64,000 nucleotides of DNA from Desulfobacterales bacterium (GCA_016342285.1 JAEINQ010000004.1:93242-157241); one strand, 5' to 3'; positions 42,357 to 51,858 are shown, counted from the stretch's first letter. The notes: generated from the sequence alone by a model not told the origin. A program made the numbers and translations.

Positions 42357-43334
42357 ATGTCCCATGCCATGATCATTTACAAAACCGGAGGCCCCGAAGT
42401 TCTACAGTGGGAACCTTTTGATCCGGGACAGCCCGCCCCCGGAGAAGCTCTGGTGCGCCACGAGGCCGTCGGGCTCAACTACATTGACATCTACCACCGC
42501 AGCGGACTCTATCCCCTGCCGGCATTGCCGACCGTACCGGGATTGGAAGGGGCCGGCATCGTCGAAGCCATCGGCGACGGCGTCACCGAGGTCTCCGTCG
42601 GCGACCGGGTCGCCTATGCCGGTGTTCCAGCCGGCGCCTACGCCGAAATTCGCCGGATCCCCGCCCACCGTCTGATCCGTCTGCCGGAGGCCATCTCCAC
42701 CCGCCAGGCCGCGGCCATGATGCTTCAGGGGATGACGGCCCGCTACCTGCTTAAAAAATGCGTTCCGGTCAAAAAAGGCGACACCATTTTGATCCATGCT
42801 GCTGCCGGTGGGGTCGGACTGCTCGTCTGCCAGTGGGCCCGCCACCTGGGCGCCCGGGTTATCGGCACGGTCGGCTCCGAGGCCAAGGCCGAACTGGCCC
42901 GTGCCAACGGCTGTGACCATCCCATCCTCTACGACCGGGAAGATTTTGCCCAAAGGGTCCGGGATCTGACCGACGGCGTCGGGGCGAACGTGGTTTACGA
43001 CAGCGTGGGCAAGGCGACCTTCATGAAATCCTTGGACTGCCTGCGTCCCATGGGAACCCTGGTCACCTTTGGCCAGTCCTCGGGGAAGGTCCCGCCGGTG
43101 GACATCGGCCTGCTGGGCGCCAAGGGGTCCCTTTTTCTCACCCGACCGAGCCTGATGACCTACACGGCCCGGCGCGAAGACCTGGTCGAGCACGCCCAAG
43201 ACCTGTTTGACGTGGTGACATCGGGGAAGGTACGCCTGGACATTGGCCGCACCTGGCCCCTGGCCGAGGCTGCCGACGCCCATCGTGCCCTGGAGGCGAG
43301 ACAGACCACTGGATCGAGCCTGTTGATCCCCTGA
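42357..43334 (+). CDS. qorA: NADPH:quinone oxidoreductase (zeta-crystallin type)
   Basis: Zinc-independent medium-chain dehydrogenase, 325 residues. The opening MIIYKTGGPEVLQWEPFDPG, GLNYIDIYHRSGLYPLPALP and VPGLEGAGIVEAIGDGV are typical Qor. The NADPH site is HAAAGGVGLLVCQWARHLGA, and VVYDSVGKATFMKSLDCLRP follows. No structural zinc cysteines are present, as expected. The start at 42357 has GGAG upstream, and the reading frame before it is non-coding. It reduces quinones by one electron in characterised members. Confidence 0.93.
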   Translation: MSHAMIIYKTGGPEVLQWEPFDPGQPAPGEALVRHEAVGLNYIDIYHRSGLYPLPALPTVPGLEGAGIVEAIGDGVTEVSVGDRVAYAGVPAGAYAEIRRIPAHRLIRLPEAISTRQAAAMMLQGMTARYLLKKCVPVKKGDTILIHAAAGGVGLLVCQWARHLGARVIGTVGSEAKAELARANGCDHPILYDREDFAQRVRDLTDGVGANVVYDSVGKATFMKSLDCLRPMGTLVTFGQSSGKVPPVDIGLLGAKGSLFLTRPSLMTYTARREDLVEHAQDLFDVVTSGKVRLDIGRTWPLAEAADAHRALEARQTTGSSLLIP

Positions 43335-43463
43335 TCAATTCGCCACGGGCGAATTGATGTAACGCGGCTTCGCCGCTCTGGCTGGATCGGGGGCGATGAC
43401 GCACGGTTGATTGCCCCTGACCCATAGAATCCTTGAATCCTCGCTCCCTCTAACCCTTTAGGA

Positions 43464-43530
43464 GGTTCCTCGCTATTTCGTGTGGGGGCCAGTAGGGAAC
43501 AATTTCACCCATATGAAACAGCGAAGAGCC
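43464..43530. mobile_element. MITE, 67 bp, with 8-bp target duplication, at the pepF ribosome-binding site
   Basis: Flanked by the identical 8-mer CTTTAGGA at 43456-43463 and 43531-43538. The ends GGTTCCTCGCTATTTC and, inward on the other strand, GGCTCTTCGCTGTTTC are identical to those of the 263-bp element at 30229. The interior is only about 20 bp. The right target copy forms part of the AGGAG ribosome-binding site of pepF (ATG at 43547), and the left copy is the displaced original. Confidence 0.9.
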
Positions 43531-43546
43531 CTTTAGGAGCCCGACC

Positions 43547-45358
43547 ATGGCAGAAAAAAAAATCCCCGAGCGAAGTCAAATCGACCGATCCGATCAATGG
43601 AACCTGACGCCGCTCTTCGGCTCCGATGACCAGTGGCATGCGTTGTTTAAAGCCGTTGAAGAGGAGATCCACGGCTACGACCCATATCGGGGCAAACTTG
43701 GTGAATCCGTGGAGCTCTTCTTAGAAGCCCTGGCCTTTCACTTCTCGGTGACCCGGAAACTCGACCGCCTTTACACCTATGCCCACCTGAAAAGCGACGA
43801 AGACAAGTCGAATCAGGATTACCTCGGTTTTCATCAGCAGATCACCGGTCTCTATGCCCGCGCCGAAGAGGCGGCCAGTTTCATCCGTCCGGAAATTCTT
43901 GCCATCGAAGAAGATGTGATCCGAAATTTTGCCATTGACAAGCGGTGTGCTGATTATCGTTTTTATATCGAGCAACTGCTTCGGGCCAAACCCCACACCC
44001 TGGGTCAGACCGAAGAGCAACTCATGGCCATGACCAGGGAAATGGCCCAGGCCCCAGGCCTGGTCTTCGGCCAGTTGGACAACGTGGATCTGACCTTCGG
44101 CTCCCTCACGGACGAAGCGGGGGAAGCCAGGGAACTGAGCCACGGCAATTTTATCCTGTTCCAGGCCAACCCGGACCGGTCGATTCGTAAAAAAGCCTTT
44201 TTTCAATATTACAAAGCCTACGACGACCACAAACACACCCTGTCCACGGCCCTGGCCTGCTCGGCAAAAAACGACGTCTTCTACGCCAGGGCCCGCCGTT
44301 TTGACAATGCCAGGCAGGCGGCCCTGTTCGAGGACAATGTTCCCGAGGCGGTCTACGACAACCTTGTGGGCACCGTAAAAGCCAACCTCGCCCCCCTTTT
44401 CAAATACCTCGATTTTCGAAAAAAGGCCCTGGGGCTGGAAGATCTCCATTTTTACGACACCTACGTGCCCATCGTGGGCGACATCGATTTTCACCTCCCT
44501 TACGAAGAGGCCGTCGCCACCTGTGTCGAATCCCTTGCGCCGCTGGGGGCCGAGTACACGCAGACCCTGGAAAAAGGGCTGGCCAAGGGCTGGGTGGACC
44601 GGTATGAAAACCGGGGCAAACGGAGCGGGGCCTATTCTTCCGGCTGCTACGACTCACCTCCGTATATCCTGATGAACTACGAGGCGGGCAACATCAACAG
44701 CCTCTACACCCTGATCCACGAAGCCGGCCACTCCATGCATTCGCACTATTCCCGAATGGGCCAGTCTTACGTGAACCACGGCTATACAATTTTCGTGGCC
44801 GAAGTGGCCTCCACCTTTAACGAGGCGTTGCTGGGCGCCCACCTCCTGGAAAAATACCGGGACGATCCGAAAATGACCGCCTATGTCCTGAACCGGGAAA
44901 TCGACAACATCCGCGCCACCCTCTTTCGGCAGACCATGTTCGCCGAATTTGAAACGATCACCCACACCCTCACCGAAGCCAACAAACCGGTCACCCTGGA
45001 GACGTTCCGGGAAATCTACCGCAGCCTGCTTGAAGACTATTTCGGACCCCACCTGGCCATGGATCCGGTCCTGGAACTGGAGTGTCTGCGCATTCCCCAT
45101 TTTTACCGGGCGTTTTATGTCTACAAATACGCCACCGGTATCTCCGCGGCCCTGGCCCTGGCAGGCAAGGTCCTGGAAGGCGATGCCGATGCCGTGGCGG
45201 CCTATCTCGACTTTCTCTCCCTGGGCGGCAGCCAATACCCCTTGGACGAACTGGCCGCCGCCGGGGTGGACATGCGCACGCCAGCGCCCATTGAAGCAGC
45301 GATTGGCCATTTCGACCGTACGGTGAAACGGCTCACAGAAGTATATGCTCGGCTTTGA
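43547..45358 (+). CDS. pepF: Oligoendopeptidase F (M3 family metallopeptidase)
   Basis: 603-residue cytosolic zinc peptidase that cuts short peptides. An N-terminal PepF domain (QWNLTPLFGSDDQWHALFKA) is followed by the M3 catalytic domain. The zinc site HEAGHSMHSHYS lies near residues 390-394, with the third ligand glutamate in VASTFNEALLG. SGCYDSPPYILMNYEAG is typical of the clostridial/deltaproteobacterial PepF type. Full length. It carries the ribosome-binding site duplicated by the MITE insertion. Confidence 0.95.
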   Translation: MAEKKIPERSQIDRSDQWNLTPLFGSDDQWHALFKAVEEEIHGYDPYRGKLGESVELFLEALAFHFSVTRKLDRLYTYAHLKSDEDKSNQDYLGFHQQITGLYARAEEAASFIRPEILAIEEDVIRNFAIDKRCADYRFYIEQLLRAKPHTLGQTEEQLMAMTREMAQAPGLVFGQLDNVDLTFGSLTDEAGEARELSHGNFILFQANPDRSIRKKAFFQYYKAYDDHKHTLSTALACSAKNDVFYARARRFDNARQAALFEDNVPEAVYDNLVGTVKANLAPLFKYLDFRKKALGLEDLHFYDTYVPIVGDIDFHLPYEEAVATCVESLAPLGAEYTQTLEKGLAKGWVDRYENRGKRSGAYSSGCYDSPPYILMNYEAGNINSLYTLIHEAGHSMHSHYSRMGQSYVNHGYTIFVAEVASTFNEALLGAHLLEKYRDDPKMTAYVLNREIDNIRATLFRQTMFAEFETITHTLTEANKPVTLETFREIYRSLLEDYFGPHLAMDPVLELECLRIPHFYRAFYVYKYATGISAALALAGKVLEGDADAVAAYLDFLSLGGSQYPLDELAAAGVDMRTPAPIEAAIGHFDRTVKRLTEVYARL

Positions 45359-45562
45359 GGGCCGTGTCCGCATCTGCTGAAAACCGCCAGGTCCGGAAAA
45401 AACGGGTCTGGCCGGAATATCACCAGGCACCCGACGACCGATCACCGAATCAGCCCCCGGACGAGGCCCGAGCCAGGGGAAAGACCGTCCGGACGCAGAA
45501 AACCCGGCCTTTGGCCGGGTTCTGTTCAATGGCGACAATGTCTGCGGGGCCGTGCCATTCTG

Positions 45563-46915
45563 TCAAAAATCAACAATGCCGGTATAGTTCTGTGGCGTGA
45601 CGGCCAGCAGCTCTGTCCGGACCTCCTCTGACACATCCAGGGCTGCGATGAAGTCGGTCATGGCCTGACGATCGATAACGGTGTTGGTGCGGGTCAGGGA
45701 CTTTAAGGCTTCAAAGGGCTCGGGGTAGCCCTCCCGGCGCAGGATGGTCTGGATCGCCTCGGCCACCACGGCCCAGTTGGCTTCCAGGTCGGCGGCAATG
45801 GCCGTCTCGTTGATGATGAGTTTATCCAGGCCCCGTAGGATCGATGTCAGGGCGATGCGGGTATGGGCAAACGGGACCCCGATGTTTCGGGTGACCGTCG
45901 AATCGGTCAGGTCCCGCTGAAGCCGGGAGACGGGCAGTTTGGCTGAAAGGTGTTCAAAGATGGCGTTGGCCAGGCCGAGATTCCCCTCGGCATTTTCAAA
46001 ATCGATGGGGTTGACCTTGTGGGGCATGGCCGATGAACCCACCTCGCCGGCCCGGATCTTTTGCTTGAAATACGCCATGGAGATATAAGTCCAGACGTCC
46101 CGGCACAGGTCTATCAGGATGGTGTTGATCCGCTTGATGTTGTCAAAAAAAGCGGCCATGTGGTCGTAGTGTTCGATCTGGGTGGTGACCCGGGAGCGGG
46201 AAAGCCCCAAGACCCCGTTGACCAGTCGGTTACCAAAGGCGCCCCAGTCGATCTCCGGATAGGCCACATGGTGGGCGTTGAAGTTGCCGGTGGCCCCGCC
46301 GAATTTGGCGGCAAAGGGGATGGTTTCGACCAGGGCCAGTTGCTTTTGCAGCCTTTCGACAAAGACCTGGATTTCCTTACCCAAACGGGTGGGAGACGCG
46401 GGCTGGCCATGGGTCCGGGCCAGCATGGAAACGTCCTTCCATGCAGAGGCCCGTTGGGCCAGGGCATCGATGACGGTTTCCAGGTCCGGCCGGAGTACGC
46501 CGAGCCAGGCCTCTTTCATGGCCAGCGGTACGGCCGTGTTGTTGATGTCCTGCGAGGTCAGGCCGAAATGGACGAATTCCTGGTACCGCTCAATCCCGAG
46601 CGCCTTGAACTTCTCCTTAATCAGATACTCCACCGCCTTGACATCGTGGTTTGTGGTCTTTTCGATGTCCTTGACCCGCTGGGCATCCTCGGGGGAAAAC
46701 GTTTCGTAGATGGAACGCAGGGGCGAAACGCAGGCCGGGTCAAAATCGGCCAACTGGGGCAGCGGAATCCCGCACAGGGCGATGAAGTATTCCACCTCCA
46801 CCCGGACCCGGTAGCGGATCAGCGCGCTCTCGGAAAAATAGTCGGCAAAGGGGGCTGCGGTCCGTCGATAGCGGCCGTCCACCGGGGATACGGCTGACAG
46901 GGGCGAAAGAATCAT
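45563..46915 (-). CDS. purB: Adenylosuccinate lyase
   Basis: Two-step enzyme of purine synthesis (SAICAR to AICAR and adenylosuccinate to AMP), 450 residues, of the E. coli-like long type. The family signature SSAMPHKVNPIDFENAEGNL is complete (catalytic serine). LSAVSPVDGRYRRTAAPFAD opens the protein, TNHDVKAVEYLIKEK and HFGLTSQDINNTAVPL follow, and RTHGQPASPTRLGKE is the second conserved region. The start is ATG with a weak ribosome-binding site. It is convergent with pepF. Confidence 0.97.
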   Translation of the reverse strand: MILSPLSAVSPVDGRYRRTAAPFADYFSESALIRYRVRVEVEYFIALCGIPLPQLADFDPACVSPLRSIYETFSPEDAQRVKDIEKTTNHDVKAVEYLIKEKFKALGIERYQEFVHFGLTSQDINNTAVPLAMKEAWLGVLRPDLETVIDALAQRASAWKDVSMLARTHGQPASPTRLGKEIQVFVERLQKQLALVETIPFAAKFGGATGNFNAHHVAYPEIDWGAFGNRLVNGVLGLSRSRVTTQIEHYDHMAAFFDNIKRINTILIDLCRDVWTYISMAYFKQKIRAGEVGSSAMPHKVNPIDFENAEGNLGLANAIFEHLSAKLPVSRLQRDLTDSTVTRNIGVPFAHTRIALTSILRGLDKLIINETAIAADLEANWAVVAEAIQTILRREGYPEPFEALKSLTRTNTVIDRQAMTDFIAALDVSEEVRTELLAVTPQNYTGIVDF

Positions 46916-47251
46916 GGCAACGACAATCCGGTTTGAAAATCAAAAAGGGATTTACAGGGTATTGAAAAAACCATCAAAATAAAGCAACTATGCCTGTGGC
47001 TGTGGCTTTTCACCTTTAAATCGTTTAAACCTGACCCGATACAGAACGCCTGTGGGGTCAAAACATTTTTTTTATGGCCCTGAATTACGGCTCCTTGAAA
47101 CAACGGCGTCCGGGGCCATTGTGGCGCGGGCAGTATAGGCAATCACCCCCGGGGTGTCAAGGCGGCTGCCGGGCCGCGAAATCCGCCCATGGGGAGATCA
47201 AAGCCGGGCACTTGGCCCGGAAACGATAAACTCAATGATGGAGAACCCAAC
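46916..47251. other. Divergent promoter region purB/efpL, no gene
   Basis: No reading frame with family features. It holds the promoters of purB (to the left) and efpL (to the right). The right half from about 47120 is GC-rich. Confidence 0.5.
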
Positions 47252-47833
47252 GTGATCAAAGCCTGCAACCTTCAAAAAGGCAACGTCGTCCGAATCAACA
47301 ATCGGATCTGCCAGGTCAAACAAATCGAGGTCCAGACCCCCGCGGCCAGGGGAGGGAGCACCCTTTACAAAGTCCGTTTCGCCATCATTCCCGAGGGGCA
47401 GAAACTCGACCAGACGTTTAAGGGGAACGACTCGCTGGAACCCCTGGAACTGGAGCGCCGGCAGGTGAGTTTTCTCTATCAGGACCAGGACATGTACATT
47501 TTCATGGACACGGAAAACTATGAACAGTACTCCCTGGCCGAACAGCACCTGGAGGGCCAGGTCCCCTGGATCGTGGACGGACTCGAAGGGGTCACCGCCC
47601 TGCTGCTGGAAGGTCAGATCATTGCCGTGGACCTGCCTGCCACCATCGACGTGGAGATTGTGGAAACAGCACCGGCCATTAAAGGGGCCACGGCCACCAA
47701 CCGCAACAAGCCGGCCACATTGACCAACGGCGAGACGGTGATGATTCCCGAATATCTCGAAACCGGGGAAACGGTCCGGGTCAGTCCGTCCACCGGCAAG
47801 TTCATGGGCAGGGTTAAGGAGAAGAAGGGCTGA
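47252..47833 (+). CDS. efpL: Elongation factor P-like protein EfpL (YeiP)
   Basis: EF-P paralogue, 193 residues. KACNLQKGNVVRINNRICQV is followed by IEVQTPAARGGSTLYKVRF. The residue at the EF-P modification site is Arg33, not lysine, as in EfpL, so no lysylation or rhamnosylation by the usual enzymes is expected. VDLEIVETAP-like (VDVEIVETAPAIKGATATNR) and the C-terminal OB fold are present. The start is GTG at 47252 with GGAG 9 bases upstream. It relieves ribosome stalling, including at proline-containing stretches. Confidence 0.93.
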   Translation: MIKACNLQKGNVVRINNRICQVKQIEVQTPAARGGSTLYKVRFAIIPEGQKLDQTFKGNDSLEPLELERRQVSFLYQDQDMYIFMDTENYEQYSLAEQHLEGQVPWIVDGLEGVTALLLEGQIIAVDLPATIDVEIVETAPAIKGATATNRNKPATLTNGETVMIPEYLETGETVRVSPSTGKFMGRVKEKKG

Positions 47834-47837
47834 GAAT

Positions 47838-47925
47838 GGACTATTCACTTGGCCATTTTTTCGCCGAAACGGCAAATTCTTTCAGAACCCACCACTGGAA
47901 GCGGCGGATTCAGTCAGAGTGAACG
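47838..47925 (+). repeat. R1 dispersed repeat, right part only
   Basis: TTGGCCATTTTTTCGCCGAA and CCCACCACTGGAAGCGGCGG match the last third of R1 (CTCGCC...CCACCACTTGAAGTGGTGG). It lies between efpL and the hydrolase gene and ends 18 bases before that gene's start. Confidence 0.5.
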
Positions 47926-47942
47926 CCCCGGAGACACCGACC

Positions 47943-48692
47943 ATGAATGTCTTGCTGCCGACCGCACTTTCCGTTTGGATCCTGGCCATGGGGACCACCC
48001 CGCTGGAAGCAAAAGCGCCCGCGGCGCCCCACGCCGCAAAGGCCCATGACAGGGACTGCGTCATTTTGCTCCACGGACTGGCCCGCACCCGGCGGGCCAT
48101 GCAGCCCCTGGCCGACCTTCTGGCAGCAAAGGGATACGCTGTGGTCAACCTGGACTACCCGTCCACCCGACACCCCGTTGAAACCCTGGTCCGTAGCCAT
48201 CTGGCCCCGGCCGTGGACGCCTGCCGGAAAGAGGGGTTTCGGCGCATCCACTTTGTCGGCCACTCCCTTGGCGGCATCCTGGTGAGGCACTACTTCCAGG
48301 ACCGGCCGGCGCCGCCGGGCAGCCGCATGGTCATGCTCGGCCCGCCCAACAAGGGGAGCGAAGTGGCCGGACGGCTGCGCAATTGCTTCCTCTATCGAAA
48401 GATCATGGGCCCGGCCGGCCAGCAACTCGACGCCACCCCCCAAAGCCTGCCCAACCGTCTCCAACCGATCCCCCTGGAGATCGGCATCATCGCCGGCACC
48501 TTCAGCATCAACCCACTCTTTTCCCACCTCTTACCCGGCCCCGACGACGGCAAGGTCACCGTGGAACGTGCCAAGCTGGCCGAGATGAAAGATTTCATAA
48601 CCCTTTCATGCAGTCATGGATTTCTTGTCACCGACCGCGAGGCCATGCATCAGACCGCTCATTTTCTGGATCACGGCGCCTTTGACCGGTAA
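47943..48692 (+). CDS. Secreted alpha/beta hydrolase, lipase-like
   Basis: 249 residues with a probable signal peptide (MNVLLPTALSVWILAMGTTP, then LEAKAPAAPHAAK). The nucleophile elbow GHSLGG is in RRIHFVGHSLGGILVRHYFQ near residue 110. DCVILLHGLARTRRAMQPLA holds the oxyanion HG pair, and HGFLVTDREAM supplies the likely catalytic histidine. It resembles EstA/triacylglycerol-lipase-like serine hydrolases. The start at 47943 has GGAG 9 bases upstream. Confidence 0.85.
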   Translation: MNVLLPTALSVWILAMGTTPLEAKAPAAPHAAKAHDRDCVILLHGLARTRRAMQPLADLLAAKGYAVVNLDYPSTRHPVETLVRSHLAPAVDACRKEGFRRIHFVGHSLGGILVRHYFQDRPAPPGSRMVMLGPPNKGSEVAGRLRNCFLYRKIMGPAGQQLDATPQSLPNRLQPIPLEIGIIAGTFSINPLFSHLLPGPDDGKVTVERAKLAEMKDFITLSCSHGFLVTDREAMHQTAHFLDHGAFDR

Positions 48693-48889
48693 TGGACGGA
48701 CCGTGGCACACAACGGTTTTCGGGCATGGGTCACACCCGGGTTTTTGTTTTGAATTCAATTCCTTTTCTGATATGATAGTTTGCTTGAGGCCGATCGGTA
48801 TTAAAACTCCCTGAAACATGACGCGTTGATCATGGGGTAACAGGCGCTTTGCCTGTGGCGGCCGGTGGCAGGCAAAACAAGGAAGAGCC

Positions 48890-50443
48890 ATGACCTCCCA
48901 AGGCGCACAAATAGCCCGGCTCCTTGATCCGGCCAACATCACCGGCATCCCTTCCTACGATCTGTTCAAGCCGGTGGTTCGCATCGGCCGATCCATGACC
49001 AACGACTACATCATCAAGCAAAAAACCGTCTCCGGCAAGCATGCCACCATCGAAAGAAGAGAAAACGGCTACGTCCTCATCGACCTCAACAGCACCAACA
49101 AAACAAAGGTCAACGGCAAGGAGATCAAACCCAACGTCCCTTACATGCTGGAAGACGAAGACGAAATCCATTTCGACCGGTATCGGTTCATCTTCAGCCA
49201 CGATGAGACCGTGCAGCAGGCCGCACCGGTTTCCGACGGCTCGGGAACCATCGACATCGGCACCAAATCCAAATGGACCCCGGAGACCGCCCCCCATAGA
49301 CCGGCCGAACCGGCCGAACCCATGCATTCGGGAACCATCGACATCGGCAGCCGCCCCCCGTCCGGGCAAACCGACCGGACAGAGCCGTCGGTACCCGAGG
49401 AGGCATCGAAGATCGGAACCTATGAGGTTGATACGCTTTTAGGGCGCGGCGGCTTCGGATCGGTCTGGAAATGCACCGACTCCGCGGGAAACCCGGTCGC
49501 CGTCAAGCTTCTCAACCCCGATGCGCTGGAAAACGAACGGGCGGTCCGAAAATTTTTCCACGAAGCCATCATTCTCTCCAAAATGAACCATCCCAACATC
49601 TGCCGGTTCATCGATTTTTTCCCCCACGGAGAAAACTATGCCATCGTCATGGACTTCGTCACCGGAACCGACCTGAAGGAAATGCTCAAGGAGCAGGAGG
49701 GCACGTTCCCCTTTGATATGGCCTGCAGGATTGCTTCGCAAACCCTGGACGCCTTCCATTACGCCCACCAACAGCAGGTCATGCACCGGGACATCAAACC
49801 GGAGAACATCATCCTGGACCTGAACAACCAGGTACGGATCATGGACTTCGGCATCGCCAAGCTCTCTTCTTCCGAGACCCAGCATACGTCAGCCTATATG
49901 ATCTCCCCAGCCTACACCGCCCCGGAGCGCTTCGATGTCAACCAGACGGTCGACTACCCATCGGACATCTATTCCCTGGGACTGGCGTTCTACGAGCTAT
50001 TTGCCGGCACCCATCCGTTCAAGGTCTCCAGTCCGGCAGAGATGATTTTTGCCCACCTCAACACCCTACCCAAGGCGCCCTGCGAGATCGTGGACATTCC
50101 CGAAGCCATCAGCGACGCCATTTTAAAGGCCTTGGAAAAGGACGCCAAGGACCGGTTCAAAAGCTTTGACGAGTTCAAAACCGCCATGTTCGGCAAATCC
50201 GACAAGGAGGTTAAGGAGGAAGAACCCCAACTCGGGGTCATCGCCTGTTCGGAGGAATTTTACGGCATCGGTGCAACCCTGCTCAGGATGTATGCCGATG
50301 TGTTGAGAAAATATCAGAAACAGGCCAAAAGCTTTCGCCTGATTCAGGAAGGGTCCCGCCTGGAACTGATCATCGAGCCCCACCAGGGCCGCCCCATGCG
50401 AATCTCCAAAGACCTGACCAAGCTCATATCGGAAGGGAAGTAA
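48890..50443 (+). CDS. FHA-domain Ser/Thr protein kinase
   Basis: 517 residues in three parts. An FHA domain comes first (VVRIGRSMTNDYIIKQKTVS, then GKHATIERRENGYVLIDLNS and TNKTKVNGKEI). A linker with two SGTIDIG repeats follows (near residues 119 and 145). A full Hanks-type kinase starts near residue 176 (GRGGFGSVWKC), with VAVKLL, the catalytic loop MHRDIKPENI near residue 298, IMDFGIAKL near 318 and the APE motif YTAPERF. A C-terminal 70-residue tail (LGVIACSEEFYGIGATLLRM) is not a known domain. No membrane segment, so it is cytosolic. The FHA domain suggests binding of its own phosphothreonine. RBS AGGAAGAG. Confidence 0.93.
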   Translation: MTSQGAQIARLLDPANITGIPSYDLFKPVVRIGRSMTNDYIIKQKTVSGKHATIERRENGYVLIDLNSTNKTKVNGKEIKPNVPYMLEDEDEIHFDRYRFIFSHDETVQQAAPVSDGSGTIDIGTKSKWTPETAPHRPAEPAEPMHSGTIDIGSRPPSGQTDRTEPSVPEEASKIGTYEVDTLLGRGGFGSVWKCTDSAGNPVAVKLLNPDALENERAVRKFFHEAIILSKMNHPNICRFIDFFPHGENYAIVMDFVTGTDLKEMLKEQEGTFPFDMACRIASQTLDAFHYAHQQQVMHRDIKPENIILDLNNQVRIMDFGIAKLSSSETQHTSAYMISPAYTAPERFDVNQTVDYPSDIYSLGLAFYELFAGTHPFKVSSPAEMIFAHLNTLPKAPCEIVDIPEAISDAILKALEKDAKDRFKSFDEFKTAMFGKSDKEVKEEEPQLGVIACSEEFYGIGATLLRMYADVLRKYQKQAKSFRLIQEGSRLELIIEPHQGRPMRISKDLTKLISEGK

Positions 50444-50454
50444 TCCGCCACCCC

Positions 50455-50525
50455 AAAAGCGGTGATGCTGTTCTCGCCGCGGCGTCAGAGCCTTTCCGGA
50501 TCCACCCCTGGAAATATCAGGGTCA
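50455..50525 (+). repeat. R1 dispersed repeat, decayed right part
   Basis: GATGCTGTTCTCGCCGCGGC, GAGCCTTTCCGGATCCACCC and CTGGAAATATCAGGG. This matches the right third of R1 only in order and partial sequence. Confidence 0.45.
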
Positions 50526-50538
50526 AAAGGCCGCCGGG

Positions 50539-51858
50539 TCAGCGCCGACCCACGGCCCGGTCCAGATCGGCCATGGCCATGGCGTAACCGAACCGCGACC
50601 CGTGATAGGCACTTTCCGCCCGCGTGAGATAGGCCTGGGCATCGAGGACCTCGGTGGCCGTGGTCAACTGCTGGCGGTACCGGACATTGGCGATCCGCCA
50701 GTGTTCCCGGGCCTGGTCCAGAGCCCGTTCGGAAGTGACTATGTTTTCGCCGGCCACGGTCAGATCCAGCACCGCCTGCTGCACCTCGAGGCTCACCTGA
50801 TCTTGCAATCCCTCTAGGGCCGCCTGGACCGCCTGTCCCTCGTTTCGCACCCGGGCAACCCCGGCCCGGGTTTTTCCAGCCTCAAAGAGGACCCACCGGG
50901 CCTGAACCCCGATGCTGGCATTGTGGTCGTTGGTGTAAGGGTTATCCCGACCGCCGGGCTCTTTGCCGTCTTGTTCGTAGCGCCCGACCAGCGACACCCG
51001 CGGATAGTCGTTACTTCGGACCCGTTGCTCCTCGACTGCCGAGGCTGTCATGGCCCGCCGGACCGAGGCGATTTCCGGCCGGTTGGCCAGGGCCTCGGCC
51101 ACCAGGCCCGCCAACGGCGGCAGAGGCAATGTTTTTTCCAAACCGGCCGCTGCCACCTCGGTGTCAGCATCGTAGGCCTGCCCCAGCAAAACGTTCAGGG
51201 CGGACCGTGCGCTCTTCACCCGGCCGGCGGCCCGGACGCGGTTCTGGATCGCCTCGGCCAAGGCCACACGGGTCTTGAGCAGGTCGTTTCTGGCGATCAA
51301 CCCCTGGTCGAAAAGACCGCGGGCGTCGGACACATGGGCGTGCAGGTGGGCTTCGGCCGTTTCGGCAGTCGCCAGCTCGGCTTGGGTCAACAGCAGTCCG
51401 AAATAGCCATGTTTGACCTGCCGGCACAGCTCCAGGGCCACCTGCCGCTGTGCCAGTTCCCGGGTCTCGGTCTCCAGCTGCGCCAGGCGATGGTTTGAGG
51501 TGAGCGCAAAGCCGGCAAACAGCGGCTGGACCATCTCAACCTCCCAGTGATGCTGCCGCTGAGAGCCCATGGTCATGGCATTTCCAAGCAGGTTCCGGTA
51601 CGGGGCATCCTCCAGCCGCAAATAGCCGTAGGCCGTTGTCACCTGGGGGAAAAAATCGGCCCGGGCCGATTTTTCCCCGTATTCGGCTGCCCGTCGTCGG
51701 GCAGCGGTTTCGATCATCCGCGGATTGCGGGCCAGTGCTTCGGTTACAGCCTGGTCCAGGGTCAACGTCCGGGCTCCGGCAGCCCCGGACCCGGCAAAGA
51801 GCACCCCGGTCAAAAGGATCAGGGCACGCAGCATCGGTTGTGGAAAAAACGTCTTCAT
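50539..51858 (-). CDS. TolC-family outer-membrane efflux protein
   Basis: 439 residues with a signal peptide (MLRALILLTGVLFAGSGAAG). TLDQAVTEALARNPRMIETA starts the repeated helical-hairpin OEP domain, and the second half has LVAEALANRPEIASVRRAMT. Long coiled-coil stretches are visible (QAVLDLTVAGENIVTSERAL). It probably forms the outer-membrane exit of the adjacent ABC efflux system. It is the last gene of the set of five on the minus strand, 46 bp behind the second permease. Confidence 0.9.
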   Translation of the reverse strand: MKTFFPQPMLRALILLTGVLFAGSGAAGARTLTLDQAVTEALARNPRMIETAARRRAAEYGEKSARADFFPQVTTAYGYLRLEDAPYRNLLGNAMTMGSQRQHHWEVEMVQPLFAGFALTSNHRLAQLETETRELAQRQVALELCRQVKHGYFGLLLTQAELATAETAEAHLHAHVSDARGLFDQGLIARNDLLKTRVALAEAIQNRVRAAGRVKSARSALNVLLGQAYDADTEVAAAGLEKTLPLPPLAGLVAEALANRPEIASVRRAMTASAVEEQRVRSNDYPRVSLVGRYEQDGKEPGGRDNPYTNDHNASIGVQARWVLFEAGKTRAGVARVRNEGQAVQAALEGLQDQVSLEVQQAVLDLTVAGENIVTSERALDQAREHWRIANVRYRQQLTTATEVLDAQAYLTRAESAYHGSRFGYAMAMADLDRAVGRR

